Positions 7,383-15,128 of a stretch of DNA of 47,794 nucleotides are shown piece by piece. Each line of letters begins with the position of its first letter. Position 1 is the first letter of the stretch. A model generated the notes under the pieces. It had not been told where the DNA came from, searched no databases, and saw only the letters and a program-made list of their open reading frames with translations. Both the position numbers and the translations under genes were made by a program. Source of the DNA: Cyclobacteriaceae bacterium (GTDB lineage Bacteria; Bacteroidota; Bacteroidia; Cytophagales; Cyclobacteriaceae); assembly GCA_020436165.1 (NCBI GenBank), contig JAGQYI010000045.1:1-47794 (forward strand), read 5' to 3'.

Positions 7383-8492
7383 TTAATCTTCCCACCATGT
7401 GGGCTTTTCAACAGTCGGGTTCCCTTTTGAGTAATTCTGGCAACTGTAACATTCTCTTGCAGGAGGGTCTCCATAATATATGCACTCAAACCTCAAGTAA
7501 TCTTCAACGTAAAAATCAACTGATAACTCTCGTCTGGTAAAGTACCATCTTCGGGCCTGTTCTTTAACAACTCCAAAGTAGCCCGATACGGGTTTGTTTC
7601 CGTTTACTTGCTTAATATTTGTATCTAAGTTATAGGGAGGGGCATCAAACAAACCTCCTCTTTTGGATTGCTCCACCATGTCATTCCAAAACCGATAATT
7701 TCGCTCCGTCATTACTTGTTGTGTGACTAATATGGAAAGCTTTTCAAAGTATCGCTCATTCCTTCGTAATGTCATATAGACAAGTTTGTTTTTATACCCA
7801 CCATCTTTATCATTTTTAATGGTGAATGTATTTAGAAATGTTTCATTTGTTACCCAGCATTTATGCCCATAATCTGCGATAGAACTAAGTGGGGCAATAT
7901 AAATCCATATTGGGTCAAAATCCCACTTATAGTAGACAGGTTCCTTGTTTGGGTTTTGTGGTAATTGGATGTTTATATTTAGACCTTGTTCTGTATCTAC
8001 TTCCTGTTCTCCACTCTTCCATATATATACTTTTTCAAACACCTCATCATGTGTAATATCTCCCATTGTGGGTATTGTGGATTGAACCATTTGCTCCCAT
8101 TCTGATTCGTACATTTCTCCGTCTGATAACGCGATTTTTAATTGGTATTCTCTATCGGGTTGTGCCGAAAAACTGGGGTCAAGCAAATAGTATGTTCCTA
8201 TGGTTTCTGTACTCTCAGTATACATGTACGAATTACCAAGATCATCTTCTATTCGTACGGTAGCTCCAGAAGCGGTTTTATCATGTCGATTTTCTACACT
8301 GCTTGTCCATTTAAGCTTAATCGAAAAAAACCTCCCGTCTGATGGAAAATTCTTCGTGTCATTATACGATTTATCAGAAATAAAACCCTCTACAACCAAA
8401 TTCGAAGACTCGATTTTCAGATCAAATTCATACAATTCGACACAACTGCTAAGCAAAATAAAATAACCAAACAGGATAGGAGTCCTTTTCAT
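7383..8492 (-). CDS. DUF4249-family lipoprotein, paralogue 3
   Basis: A 369-residue secreted lipoprotein with signal peptide MKRTPILFGYFILLSSC, where Cys17 is the lipidation site, followed by VELYEFD. Family-typical segments are SDGRFFSIKL, the Ig-like region with GATVRIEDDLG, HKCWVTNE, VTQQVMTERNYRFW, GLFDAPPYNLDTN and SGYFGVVKEQARRWYF. There is a C-terminal cysteine cluster (ECIYYG...ECYSC) and a terminal WWED. DUF4249 proteins usually accompany TonB-dependent receptors and probably act at the outer-membrane surface; their ligand is unknown. It is the last gene of a four-gene operon, 33 bases after the second paralogue. Confidence 0.85.
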   Translation of the reverse strand: MKRTPILFGYFILLSSCVELYEFDLKIESSNLVVEGFISDKSYNDTKNFPSDGRFFSIKLKWTSSVENRHDKTASGATVRIEDDLGNSYMYTESTETIGTYYLLDPSFSAQPDREYQLKIALSDGEMYESEWEQMVQSTIPTMGDITHDEVFEKVYIWKSGEQEVDTEQGLNINIQLPQNPNKEPVYYKWDFDPIWIYIAPLSSIADYGHKCWVTNETFLNTFTIKNDKDGGYKNKLVYMTLRRNERYFEKLSILVTQQVMTERNYRFWNDMVEQSKRGGLFDAPPYNLDTNIKQVNGNKPVSGYFGVVKEQARRWYFTRRELSVDFYVEDYLRFECIYYGDPPARECYSCQNYSKGNPTVEKPTWWED

Positions 8493-8525
8493 TCAATTGT
8501 ATTTATAAATTAAATAACTAATAAG

Positions 8526-9635
8526 TCAATCCACCCACCACAATGGTTTTTCTACACTTGGAATTGCTCCAGAACGTTCATAAGCCAAACAGCTAAAGCA
8601 GTCAGGCCCAGCTGGTAAACCATAGATGTTACATTCCTTAAATAAATAATCTTCCAAATAGTATGATAAATCACTCCGTTTAAAATACCAGCGTGTTGCT
8701 TGTTCTTTAACAACTCCAAAATATCCCGAGACTCGTTTTTCCACATCAACTGATTTTATGTTTGTGTCCAAATTATATGGTGGGGCATCAAACAAGCTTC
8801 CTCTTTGAGTTTGCTCATACATCTCTTTCCAGAATCGATAATATCGTTCGGTCATCACCTGCTGGGTTATTAAGACTGAAAGGTTTTCGAAGACCTTTTC
8901 ATTTCTATAAAGGCTCATAAACAATAATTTATTTTTAAACCCACCTTCTTCATCCTTCTTTAAAGTATAAGATTTTAAAAACAACTTGCTTGTTACCCAG
9001 CATTTATGATCATAGTCAACTATTGAGCTTAATGGCGCTATAAATATCCATGTTGGCGTATAATCCCAACGGTAATAAATAGGTTGGCTTGTATTATTAG
9101 ATGGAAGGCTAATCATTATATTAATACCATTTTCAACCTTTATTACTTGCTCTCCATATTGCCATCTATACGCTTTTTCCTGTACTTCTTCAAAAGATAT
9201 TTCCCCCATAGACGAAACATTGGTCGCTACCATTTTTTCCCAGTCAGATTCATACTTTTCACCATCTCCTAATAATATCTCAAGTTTGTAGCTTTTATCT
9301 CGGTCAGCAGAAAAAGTTGAGTCCAAAAGATAATAAACCCCTAGTTCGTTCATTGATTCAGAGTATTTATATTCAACTCCTTCATTATCTTCAATTTTTA
9401 CGGTTGCTCCTACAACAGGTCTATCATGTTGGTTTGTGACTTTGCTTGTTGTTCTTAGTTTAATTGAAAAAAATCTACCATCGGAAGGATAAGTACGTGT
9501 ATCAATAAATGATTTATCTGAAATATAACCTTCTACAACCAAAGTAGAGGTGTTTGCATTCACATCAAATTCATATAACTCAACGCATGATGTAATAACA
9601 AATACAGATATAGCCAACAACCAACCCTTTTTCAT
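8526..9635 (-). CDS. DUF4249-family lipoprotein, paralogue 2
   Basis: A 369-residue homologue of its two neighbours. The lipobox is VITSC (Cys17) in MKKGWLLAISVFVITSC. It keeps SDGRFFSIKL, GATVKIEDNEG, HKCWVTSK, ITQQVMTERYYRFW, SLFDAPPYNLDTN, SGYFGVVKEQATRWYF and the cysteine pair CFSC near the end (WWVD). The C-terminal cysteine region reads ECNIYGLPAGPDCFSC, different in spacing from the other two. Expected location is the outer membrane. The gene is AT-rich. It lies 12 bases after paralogue 1 and probably shares its transcript. Tandem duplication within the operon is the simplest origin. Confidence 0.85.
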   Translation of the reverse strand: MKKGWLLAISVFVITSCVELYEFDVNANTSTLVVEGYISDKSFIDTRTYPSDGRFFSIKLRTTSKVTNQHDRPVVGATVKIEDNEGVEYKYSESMNELGVYYLLDSTFSADRDKSYKLEILLGDGEKYESDWEKMVATNVSSMGEISFEEVQEKAYRWQYGEQVIKVENGINIMISLPSNNTSQPIYYRWDYTPTWIFIAPLSSIVDYDHKCWVTSKLFLKSYTLKKDEEGGFKNKLLFMSLYRNEKVFENLSVLITQQVMTERYYRFWKEMYEQTQRGSLFDAPPYNLDTNIKSVDVEKRVSGYFGVVKEQATRWYFKRSDLSYYLEDYLFKECNIYGLPAGPDCFSCLAYERSGAIPSVEKPLWWVD

Positions 9636-9647
9636 TTTTTAAGCATT

Positions 9648-10760
9648 TTACTCTTCCCACCAATCGGGTTCACTTACCGTTGGATTTCCTTTAGGGTAGT
9701 CTAAACAGCTGTAACACTCGGGTGCTTTACGACCCGGGCCATAATATACCTCGCAGTCTGCTTGGAGGTAATCCTCTACATAATAGGATAAATCGTGTTT
9801 GCTAAAATACCAGCGTTTTGCCTGCTCACGCACCACTCCAAAATAGCCCGATACCTTCTTACCACTACCGCCCGTTTGTTTCAAATTAGTATCAAGATTA
9901 TATGGAGGTGCATCAAAGAGCCCTCCTCTTTGAGTCTGTTCATACATTTCTTCCCAAAACCGATAATTCCTTTCTGTTAACACTTGTTGTGTAATTAATA
10001 CAGACATCTTTTCAAATGTTCGCTCATTTCTGTACAAACTCATATAAACCAATTTGTTCTTATAACCACCTACTTCATCTACTGTTACTTTATATGATTT
10101 TAAGTAAGATTTATTCGTTACCCAACATTTATGTCCATAATCAACAATTGAGCTTAATGGTGCAATGTAAATCCAGGTAGCATTAAAGTTCCATCTATAA
10201 TAAATAGGTGTGTTATTGGTATTTAAAGGTAAGTTTATACATAAATCAATTCCTTTTTGTGTTTCAACTTCTTGTTCTCCGCTTTTCCATACATATACCT
10301 TTTTCTCACTTTCATCAAAACATATATCCCCCATTGGGCTAACATCACTATCTGGCATTCTTTCCCAATCAGATTCATATATCTCTCCATCGCTTAAAGT
10401 TATATTTAATTTATACTCCGTTCCACGTTGGGCTGCGAATGATGTATTTAACAAGTAATATGTCCCTGGTTCAACTGAATCCTCCGTATATTGATATTTG
10501 TTGCCATCACTATCTTCCAACGACACATTTGCTCCTTTAGCAACTTCGTCATGCTGGTTTGTAACTCTACTTGTGTAACGTAATTTTATCGAAAAAAAAC
10601 GTCCGTCAGAAGGATAGCTTTTTGTATCCACAAAAGATTTATCAGAAATATAGCCCTCAACTACAAGGGTTGGTGTATCATTTTTTACATCAAATTCATA
10701 TAACTCAACACATCCAAATAGCATTATTAGAATCAGCACAATAGAAATTCTTGGCCACAT
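9648..10760 (-). CDS. DUF4249-family lipoprotein, paralogue 1
   Basis: A 370-residue lipoprotein with lipobox MLFGC (Cys17), then VELYEFDVKND. It shares SDGRFFSIKL, HKCWVTNK, ITQQVLTERNYRFW, GLFDAPPYNLDTN, SGYFGVVREQAKRWYF, a late ECYSC and terminal WWEE with the next two genes. It starts 3 bases after the stop of the TonB-dependent receptor, so receptor and lipoprotein are tightly coupled, as in other DUF4249-receptor pairs. Its role may be as a surface lid or cargo-binding partner by analogy with SusD, but this is inference. Confidence 0.87.
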   Translation of the reverse strand: MWPRISIVLILIMLFGCVELYEFDVKNDTPTLVVEGYISDKSFVDTKSYPSDGRFFSIKLRYTSRVTNQHDEVAKGANVSLEDSDGNKYQYTEDSVEPGTYYLLNTSFAAQRGTEYKLNITLSDGEIYESDWERMPDSDVSPMGDICFDESEKKVYVWKSGEQEVETQKGIDLCINLPLNTNNTPIYYRWNFNATWIYIAPLSSIVDYGHKCWVTNKSYLKSYKVTVDEVGGYKNKLVYMSLYRNERTFEKMSVLITQQVLTERNYRFWEEMYEQTQRGGLFDAPPYNLDTNLKQTGGSGKKVSGYFGVVREQAKRWYFSKHDLSYYVEDYLQADCEVYYGPGRKAPECYSCLDYPKGNPTVSEPDWWEE

Positions 10761-10763
10761 TGC

Positions 10764-13439
10764 TTAAAACTTAAAATTATAAGACAACGAGGGGAAAAAT
10801 GTTCCTAGAATAGCTACTTTATGTGCATTGCCATAGCTATCAAAATAAATTGAAAAGGCATTTTTCCTTCCATAAAGATTGTAAACAGAAAACACCCATT
10901 CTCCATAAAACCTCTTATTACTTTTTATCCTATCCTTTATGGTTAAGGATACATCGAGCCTGTGATAATCCGGTATCCTATATTCATTTCGCTTAGAATA
11001 GTTTAAAACGGAAAGGTAAGCATCGTAACTAAATTTAGATATTGGAATAGTAATAGGCCTGCCTGTACTATAAGTAAAATTTGAAGAAAGTGTTACTTGC
11101 TGGTTAAAGTTATAGTTAATTACAAATGAAAGGCTATGAGGTTGATCGTTTAAAGAAGCATAGTATTCTCCGTTATTTATCGTCCTTATTTCTAAGGGTG
11201 AATCAAATTTTCTTAAACTTCTTGCATACGTATATGAAAGCCATCCGTTTAAATTTCCTGTATTCTTTTTCACCATTACTTCAACTCCATAAGCAATACC
11301 ATTTCCTTGGATCATACCGGATTCCAGCGATTTATTTAATGTGGTATTCGCTCCTTCAATGTAGTCTATTGTGTTTTTAACATTTTTATAAAAACCTTCC
11401 ACGGATATCTCATAGGTATTATTGTACATATTTTTAAAGTATCCTAAAGAAACCTGGTCTCCTATTTCGGGCTCAATGTAGGGTCCGCTGCTTATCCAAT
11501 AATCCAAAGGTGCTGATGCAGTTGTATTAGATACTAAATGAAGGTATTGATAACCTCTATAGTAACTGGCCTTAATAGATGTAAGGTCATTTAAAAGGTA
11601 TCTTAATGATACTCTTGGTTCTAATCCACGATAGGAAGTAATTACTTCGTTAGATTTATAAACGGTTGAATCTACAATAGAGGGGTATCTTCCATCTAAA
11701 TTATCATAATCAAATTTGTATATTTTATCCTCCCCTAATCGAAAAAAATTGGATTGCCTTATACCAGCGGTAAAAGATAGTTTGTCATTAATCTCAAAGT
11801 CGGTACTTATAAAAACAGCCGCTTCCAATGATTTCTGATTATTAATATCAACAGCATCTACGTTAACACTTTCTTCGTTTGGAACTAACTTTCCCGGATC
11901 GGACAAATTGTAGTTTGCTTCTATTCCGGCTGCTGTGTTAAACTTTTCATTAAATTCATTGGTTACAACATATTTTGTCATCAAATTTTTTATTCCATTG
12001 CTATACTTAAAGCCGCTTAGAAGGTTTTCATTATCTACATTACTTCCATAGTTACTATTTGAAATAGTCATCGTGGAAGCCATACCCGATTTAAATACAT
12101 GATCCCATTTTAAAGAAAGATTAGTTGTGCTCCAACTAAATGTTGAGTCATTATCCAACTTAAATTCATCATTGCTATTATACCCTGTTAAAGCAACTGA
12201 GTTATTCTTATTTATCTCATAAAAGATTTTTCCCGTTAAATCATAAAATTTGGCAGAGTTATCAACAAGATCTATATTATTTGTCGCCTTTAACAACCAA
12301 TTAGTGTATGAAACTCTGCCTCCAAAATTGTATGAGACTCGGTCTCTTACAATAGGGCCTTCGGCAGAAATTCTGCTCGATACCATTCCAATGCCTCCAG
12401 AAAAGGTATGCAAAGTGGCATTTCCATTTTTTAAGTTTACCTCCATTACTGAAGACACTCTCCCTCCATAACTTGCATCCCCTCCACCTTTGTACAATGT
12501 CACATTACTAATCATATCTGGATTGAAAGCAGAAAAGAAACCAAATAGATGGGTAGGGTTATAAATTATAGCTCCATCTTGTATAATTAAGTTTTGACCT
12601 GTATCCCCCCCCCTTACATTTATTCCTGAAGAAACCTCACCTACTGTACTTACACCTGGTAATGTTATTAATCCCTTTAATGGATCTACTTCGCCCATAA
12701 ATGTAGGTAACTCCTTGATCGTAGAAATGCTTAGGTTCTCAACACCGGTCAGGTTGTTTTTCACATTATCTTCGGCTTTACTTGCCGTTACAACCACTGT
12801 TTCCAACTGCGAAAGGCTAGGCCGCATTCCAACTGAAATATCTGTCCTGTTGCTTAGTTTGCTAAACCCAACTATATACGAGACAGTTTCGTATCCTACG
12901 TATCTGATGTCCAATCTAAAAAGACTTTCGGGAACACTTAATTCATAATTACCTTTTTCATCTGTTAATGCTCCTAGTTGCTTTGATTGTATTACAACCT
13001 GAACTCCTATGAGCTTTTCATCTGTTGTTCCGTCCCATACATTTCCTTTTAATATTGACTTCGATTTTCCTGAAGGCTTAAGTACAATGTAATTATCCCT
13101 TTTTTTCCCAAATTCGTAGCTCGTCTTTTTATCTACTATTACAGCCATATTATCATTTAATTTGATGGCACTCAAATTAAAGACACTATTATCAATATAA
13201 TCGAGCAAATATTTTTCTTCCGTTATTCCATTAATACTTAACGGCTCCAATTGACTCGTGTCATATATAAAATCTAACCCATACTTATTTTCGACCTCTT
13301 TAAGATAATTAACTAATCCTTTTCCATTAGCAGATTTGTCAATAATTACCCTATTAATTGTTTGAGTATATCCTGTTAAAGACAAACTCATAAGCAATAA
13401 TCCAAAAATTAATTTAGTCCTAATAATCGACATTCTCAT
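10764..13439 (-). CDS. TonB-dependent outer-membrane receptor with STN and carboxypeptidase-regulatory-like domains
   Basis: The 891-residue protein has a signal peptide (to about 25, ending GYTQ) and an STN-type domain (about 28-115: GLVNYLKEVENKYGLDFIYD). A CarboxypepD_reg-like domain follows (about 128-215: LIGVQVVIQSKQLGALTDEKG), then the plug (about 225-345: INVRGGDTGQNLIIQDG) and a beta-barrel ending YNFKF with terminal Phe. Receptors of this type import ligands through the outer membrane using TonB energy. The STN domain could signal to an anti-sigma factor, but no FecI/FecR pair lies beside it. Start: ATG at 13439 (MRMSII) or 13433. A C9 run on the + strand (G9 in the coding strand) lies in the plug. 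It leads the operon with three DUF4249 genes. Confidence 0.9.
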   Translation of the reverse strand: MRMSIIRTKLIFGLLLMSLSLTGYTQTINRVIIDKSANGKGLVNYLKEVENKYGLDFIYDTSQLEPLSINGITEEKYLLDYIDNSVFNLSAIKLNDNMAVIVDKKTSYEFGKKRDNYIVLKPSGKSKSILKGNVWDGTTDEKLIGVQVVIQSKQLGALTDEKGNYELSVPESLFRLDIRYVGYETVSYIVGFSKLSNRTDISVGMRPSLSQLETVVVTASKAEDNVKNNLTGVENLSISTIKELPTFMGEVDPLKGLITLPGVSTVGEVSSGINVRGGDTGQNLIIQDGAIIYNPTHLFGFFSAFNPDMISNVTLYKGGGDASYGGRVSSVMEVNLKNGNATLHTFSGGIGMVSSRISAEGPIVRDRVSYNFGGRVSYTNWLLKATNNIDLVDNSAKFYDLTGKIFYEINKNNSVALTGYNSNDEFKLDNDSTFSWSTTNLSLKWDHVFKSGMASTMTISNSNYGSNVDNENLLSGFKYSNGIKNLMTKYVVTNEFNEKFNTAAGIEANYNLSDPGKLVPNEESVNVDAVDINNQKSLEAAVFISTDFEINDKLSFTAGIRQSNFFRLGEDKIYKFDYDNLDGRYPSIVDSTVYKSNEVITSYRGLEPRVSLRYLLNDLTSIKASYYRGYQYLHLVSNTTASAPLDYWISSGPYIEPEIGDQVSLGYFKNMYNNTYEISVEGFYKNVKNTIDYIEGANTTLNKSLESGMIQGNGIAYGVEVMVKKNTGNLNGWLSYTYARSLRKFDSPLEIRTINNGEYYASLNDQPHSLSFVINYNFNQQVTLSSNFTYSTGRPITIPISKFSYDAYLSVLNYSKRNEYRIPDYHRLDVSLTIKDRIKSNKRFYGEWVFSVYNLYGRKNAFSIYFDSYGNAHKVAILGTFFPSLSYNFKF
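12605..12613. repeat. Homopolymer tract C9 (G9 on the coding strand) in the receptor gene
   Basis: Nine consecutive C on the + strand encode Arg-Gly-Gly of the plug motif NVRGGDTG on the - strand. Length change by one base would shift the frame after about 280 residues. Poly-G tracts of this size are known slippage sites in phase-variable surface genes of other bacteria. Confidence 0.9.
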
Positions 13440-13450
13440 ATAAATAGGCT

Positions 13451-13497
13451 CAAGAAAAAATGGGGCTATTCCACTAAAAGAAAAAGCCCCATTCTTG
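13451..13497 (-). terminator. Intrinsic terminator after susD
   Basis: The arms ATGGGGCT (13460-13467) and AGCCCCAT (13485-13492) pair perfectly. The flanks CAAGAA and TTCTTG extend the stem around a bulge. On the - strand the hairpin is followed by a run of T (complement of 13454-13459). It lies 20 bases after the susD stop and only about 12 bases before the receptor ATG at 13439. Confidence 0.85.
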
Positions 13498-13511
13498 AAT
13501 TTAACTATTGG

Positions 13512-15116
13512 TTAGTTTTTATCCCACCAAAGTTTTGTTGTTTTGCTATCACCACCAATTTTAGCAGCAGCAGCAGCCATATTGGCTCCGTTTAATGTAG
13601 CTTCTCTAACTGGGTATAACAAACGAGTAGGAATATCAGCTAAGGTCATGTCTGGTGGAGGATTAAATCCGGCAAAGTCTAACCTTCTCCAGGTTGTCCA
13701 TCCAGCGTAACCGCGGTTGTAAAGTGCCAACCAAGCTTGAGTTCCAATAATTTGTTTCCAATTTCCTGAGCCACCATCTGCGGTAGTATAGGCCACATCA
13801 GTATTTGCTAAATAAGCTGTTGCTTCAGAAGCAGGACGACCCCAGTCGGCAAATGAAGATATGATACCAGCGTTGTAATAATCCTCAGCGGTCATACCAC
13901 CCATTGCAACACCTCTTGCCGCAGCTTCAGAAAGCAAAAACATTACCTCTGTGGAACTTATAAGTGTTCCTTTTAGATTTGGCTCAAACATTCTATCTCC
14001 AATATGAGAAACACCTGCATAACCATTAGCTGTTCCATAAACTCCGCCTTCAAAAAGAGATGGTCCGTTCAAAGAATCTGCTGCAAGAATTGTGAATGGA
14101 GTTGCCATGTATTCAACTGTTCCATTTTTCCATATAATAAAGCGTCCCTTACCATCTGTGACAGTAGAGTCCTTTTTTGTATTATTAGCATCAACATGAT
14201 ATGGGAACGAAATTGGATCAGTTGCATAGGCAAAAATCCTAGTATCACCCAAATCATTTAGCTTATCAACTAATGTGTTTGATACAACAAAATCCTTTCT
14301 TCCACTAAGTACTAAATCTTCATATAAAGGATTTGTACCTGGCGCACCATCTTGATATTCAATTGATGCGTTATCAGCTGGGTCCATAATCAAACCATCT
14401 GCGTACGCTTCATTTATCATGGTTGTTGCCTTTGTTGGATTATCATCAAAATACATCAAAGCCATTCTTAGCTTTAACGAATTTGCAAACATCATCCATT
14501 GTGCAGTATTGCCTCTATAAACAGCATCTTGGCCAGAAGAAATACTAGGTTCACTGGGATCCATTCTTGAAAGCGCATCATCTATCATAGTTATAACATT
14601 ATCATACGTTGTTTTACCATCATCGTATTTGGGAGTTAAATTGTCTGGATCTAGTGCTTCATCAAAAACAATATCTCCAAATACTTCGTCCAAAATAGCA
14701 TAAGTGTATGCAATATTGATATCTATTACTGCAAGCTTGTTGGCATTCTGTGCATCACTCAATAATGGATCAGGATTATCAGCCAGTTTTTGACGACCAT
14801 CCACCATATTTTTAAGCGCATTTCTATATCCATTTTGCCAAACGTTATCCGGTATTTGTCTTGTTACCTGGTTGTATGCACTTTCATCTGGATATGTTGT
14901 TTGAGACCAGTACTGTGCATATAACCTGAAAACGTTTTCATTTACGTTAGTATTCACCATCATATCGAACATCTCCTTCATTCCATAAGAAAACAATGTT
15001 TCGCCTGGAACATCAGCAGGGTTCTTTTTTTCAGTATTCAGCTCTTCATACCTTTGATCACAGGCAGTAAAAGCACCTATGACAAGAAGAGTTATTAAAA
15101 TCTTTTTCATATTCAT
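13512..15116 (-). CDS. SusD/RagB-family nutrient-binding outer-membrane lipoprotein
   Basis: A 534-residue protein with a lipoprotein signal peptide (MKKILITLLVIGAFTAC, Cys about 19) followed by DQRYEELNTEKKNPADV, the common start of SusD-like_2 proteins. Helical TPR-like segments follow, including MVDGRQKL, INIAYTYAILDEVFGDIVFDEAL and GNTAQWMMFANSLKLRMAL. Near the end are QAWLALYNRGYAGWTTWRRLDF and RLLYPVREATLNGANMAAA, also typical. It forms the lid on the SusC-like receptor and binds the substrate outside the cell. The substrate cannot be read from the sequence, and no glycoside hydrolase or protease lies nearby. ATG at 15116 or 15110. It follows susC by 12 bases and ends before a strong terminator. 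Confidence 0.92.
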   Translation of the reverse strand: MNMKKILITLLVIGAFTACDQRYEELNTEKKNPADVPGETLFSYGMKEMFDMMVNTNVNENVFRLYAQYWSQTTYPDESAYNQVTRQIPDNVWQNGYRNALKNMVDGRQKLADNPDPLLSDAQNANKLAVIDINIAYTYAILDEVFGDIVFDEALDPDNLTPKYDDGKTTYDNVITMIDDALSRMDPSEPSISSGQDAVYRGNTAQWMMFANSLKLRMALMYFDDNPTKATTMINEAYADGLIMDPADNASIEYQDGAPGTNPLYEDLVLSGRKDFVVSNTLVDKLNDLGDTRIFAYATDPISFPYHVDANNTKKDSTVTDGKGRFIIWKNGTVEYMATPFTILAADSLNGPSLFEGGVYGTANGYAGVSHIGDRMFEPNLKGTLISSTEVMFLLSEAAARGVAMGGMTAEDYYNAGIISSFADWGRPASEATAYLANTDVAYTTADGGSGNWKQIIGTQAWLALYNRGYAGWTTWRRLDFAGFNPPPDMTLADIPTRLLYPVREATLNGANMAAAAAKIGGDSKTTKLWWDKN

Positions 15117-15128
15117 ATTCTTCTATGA

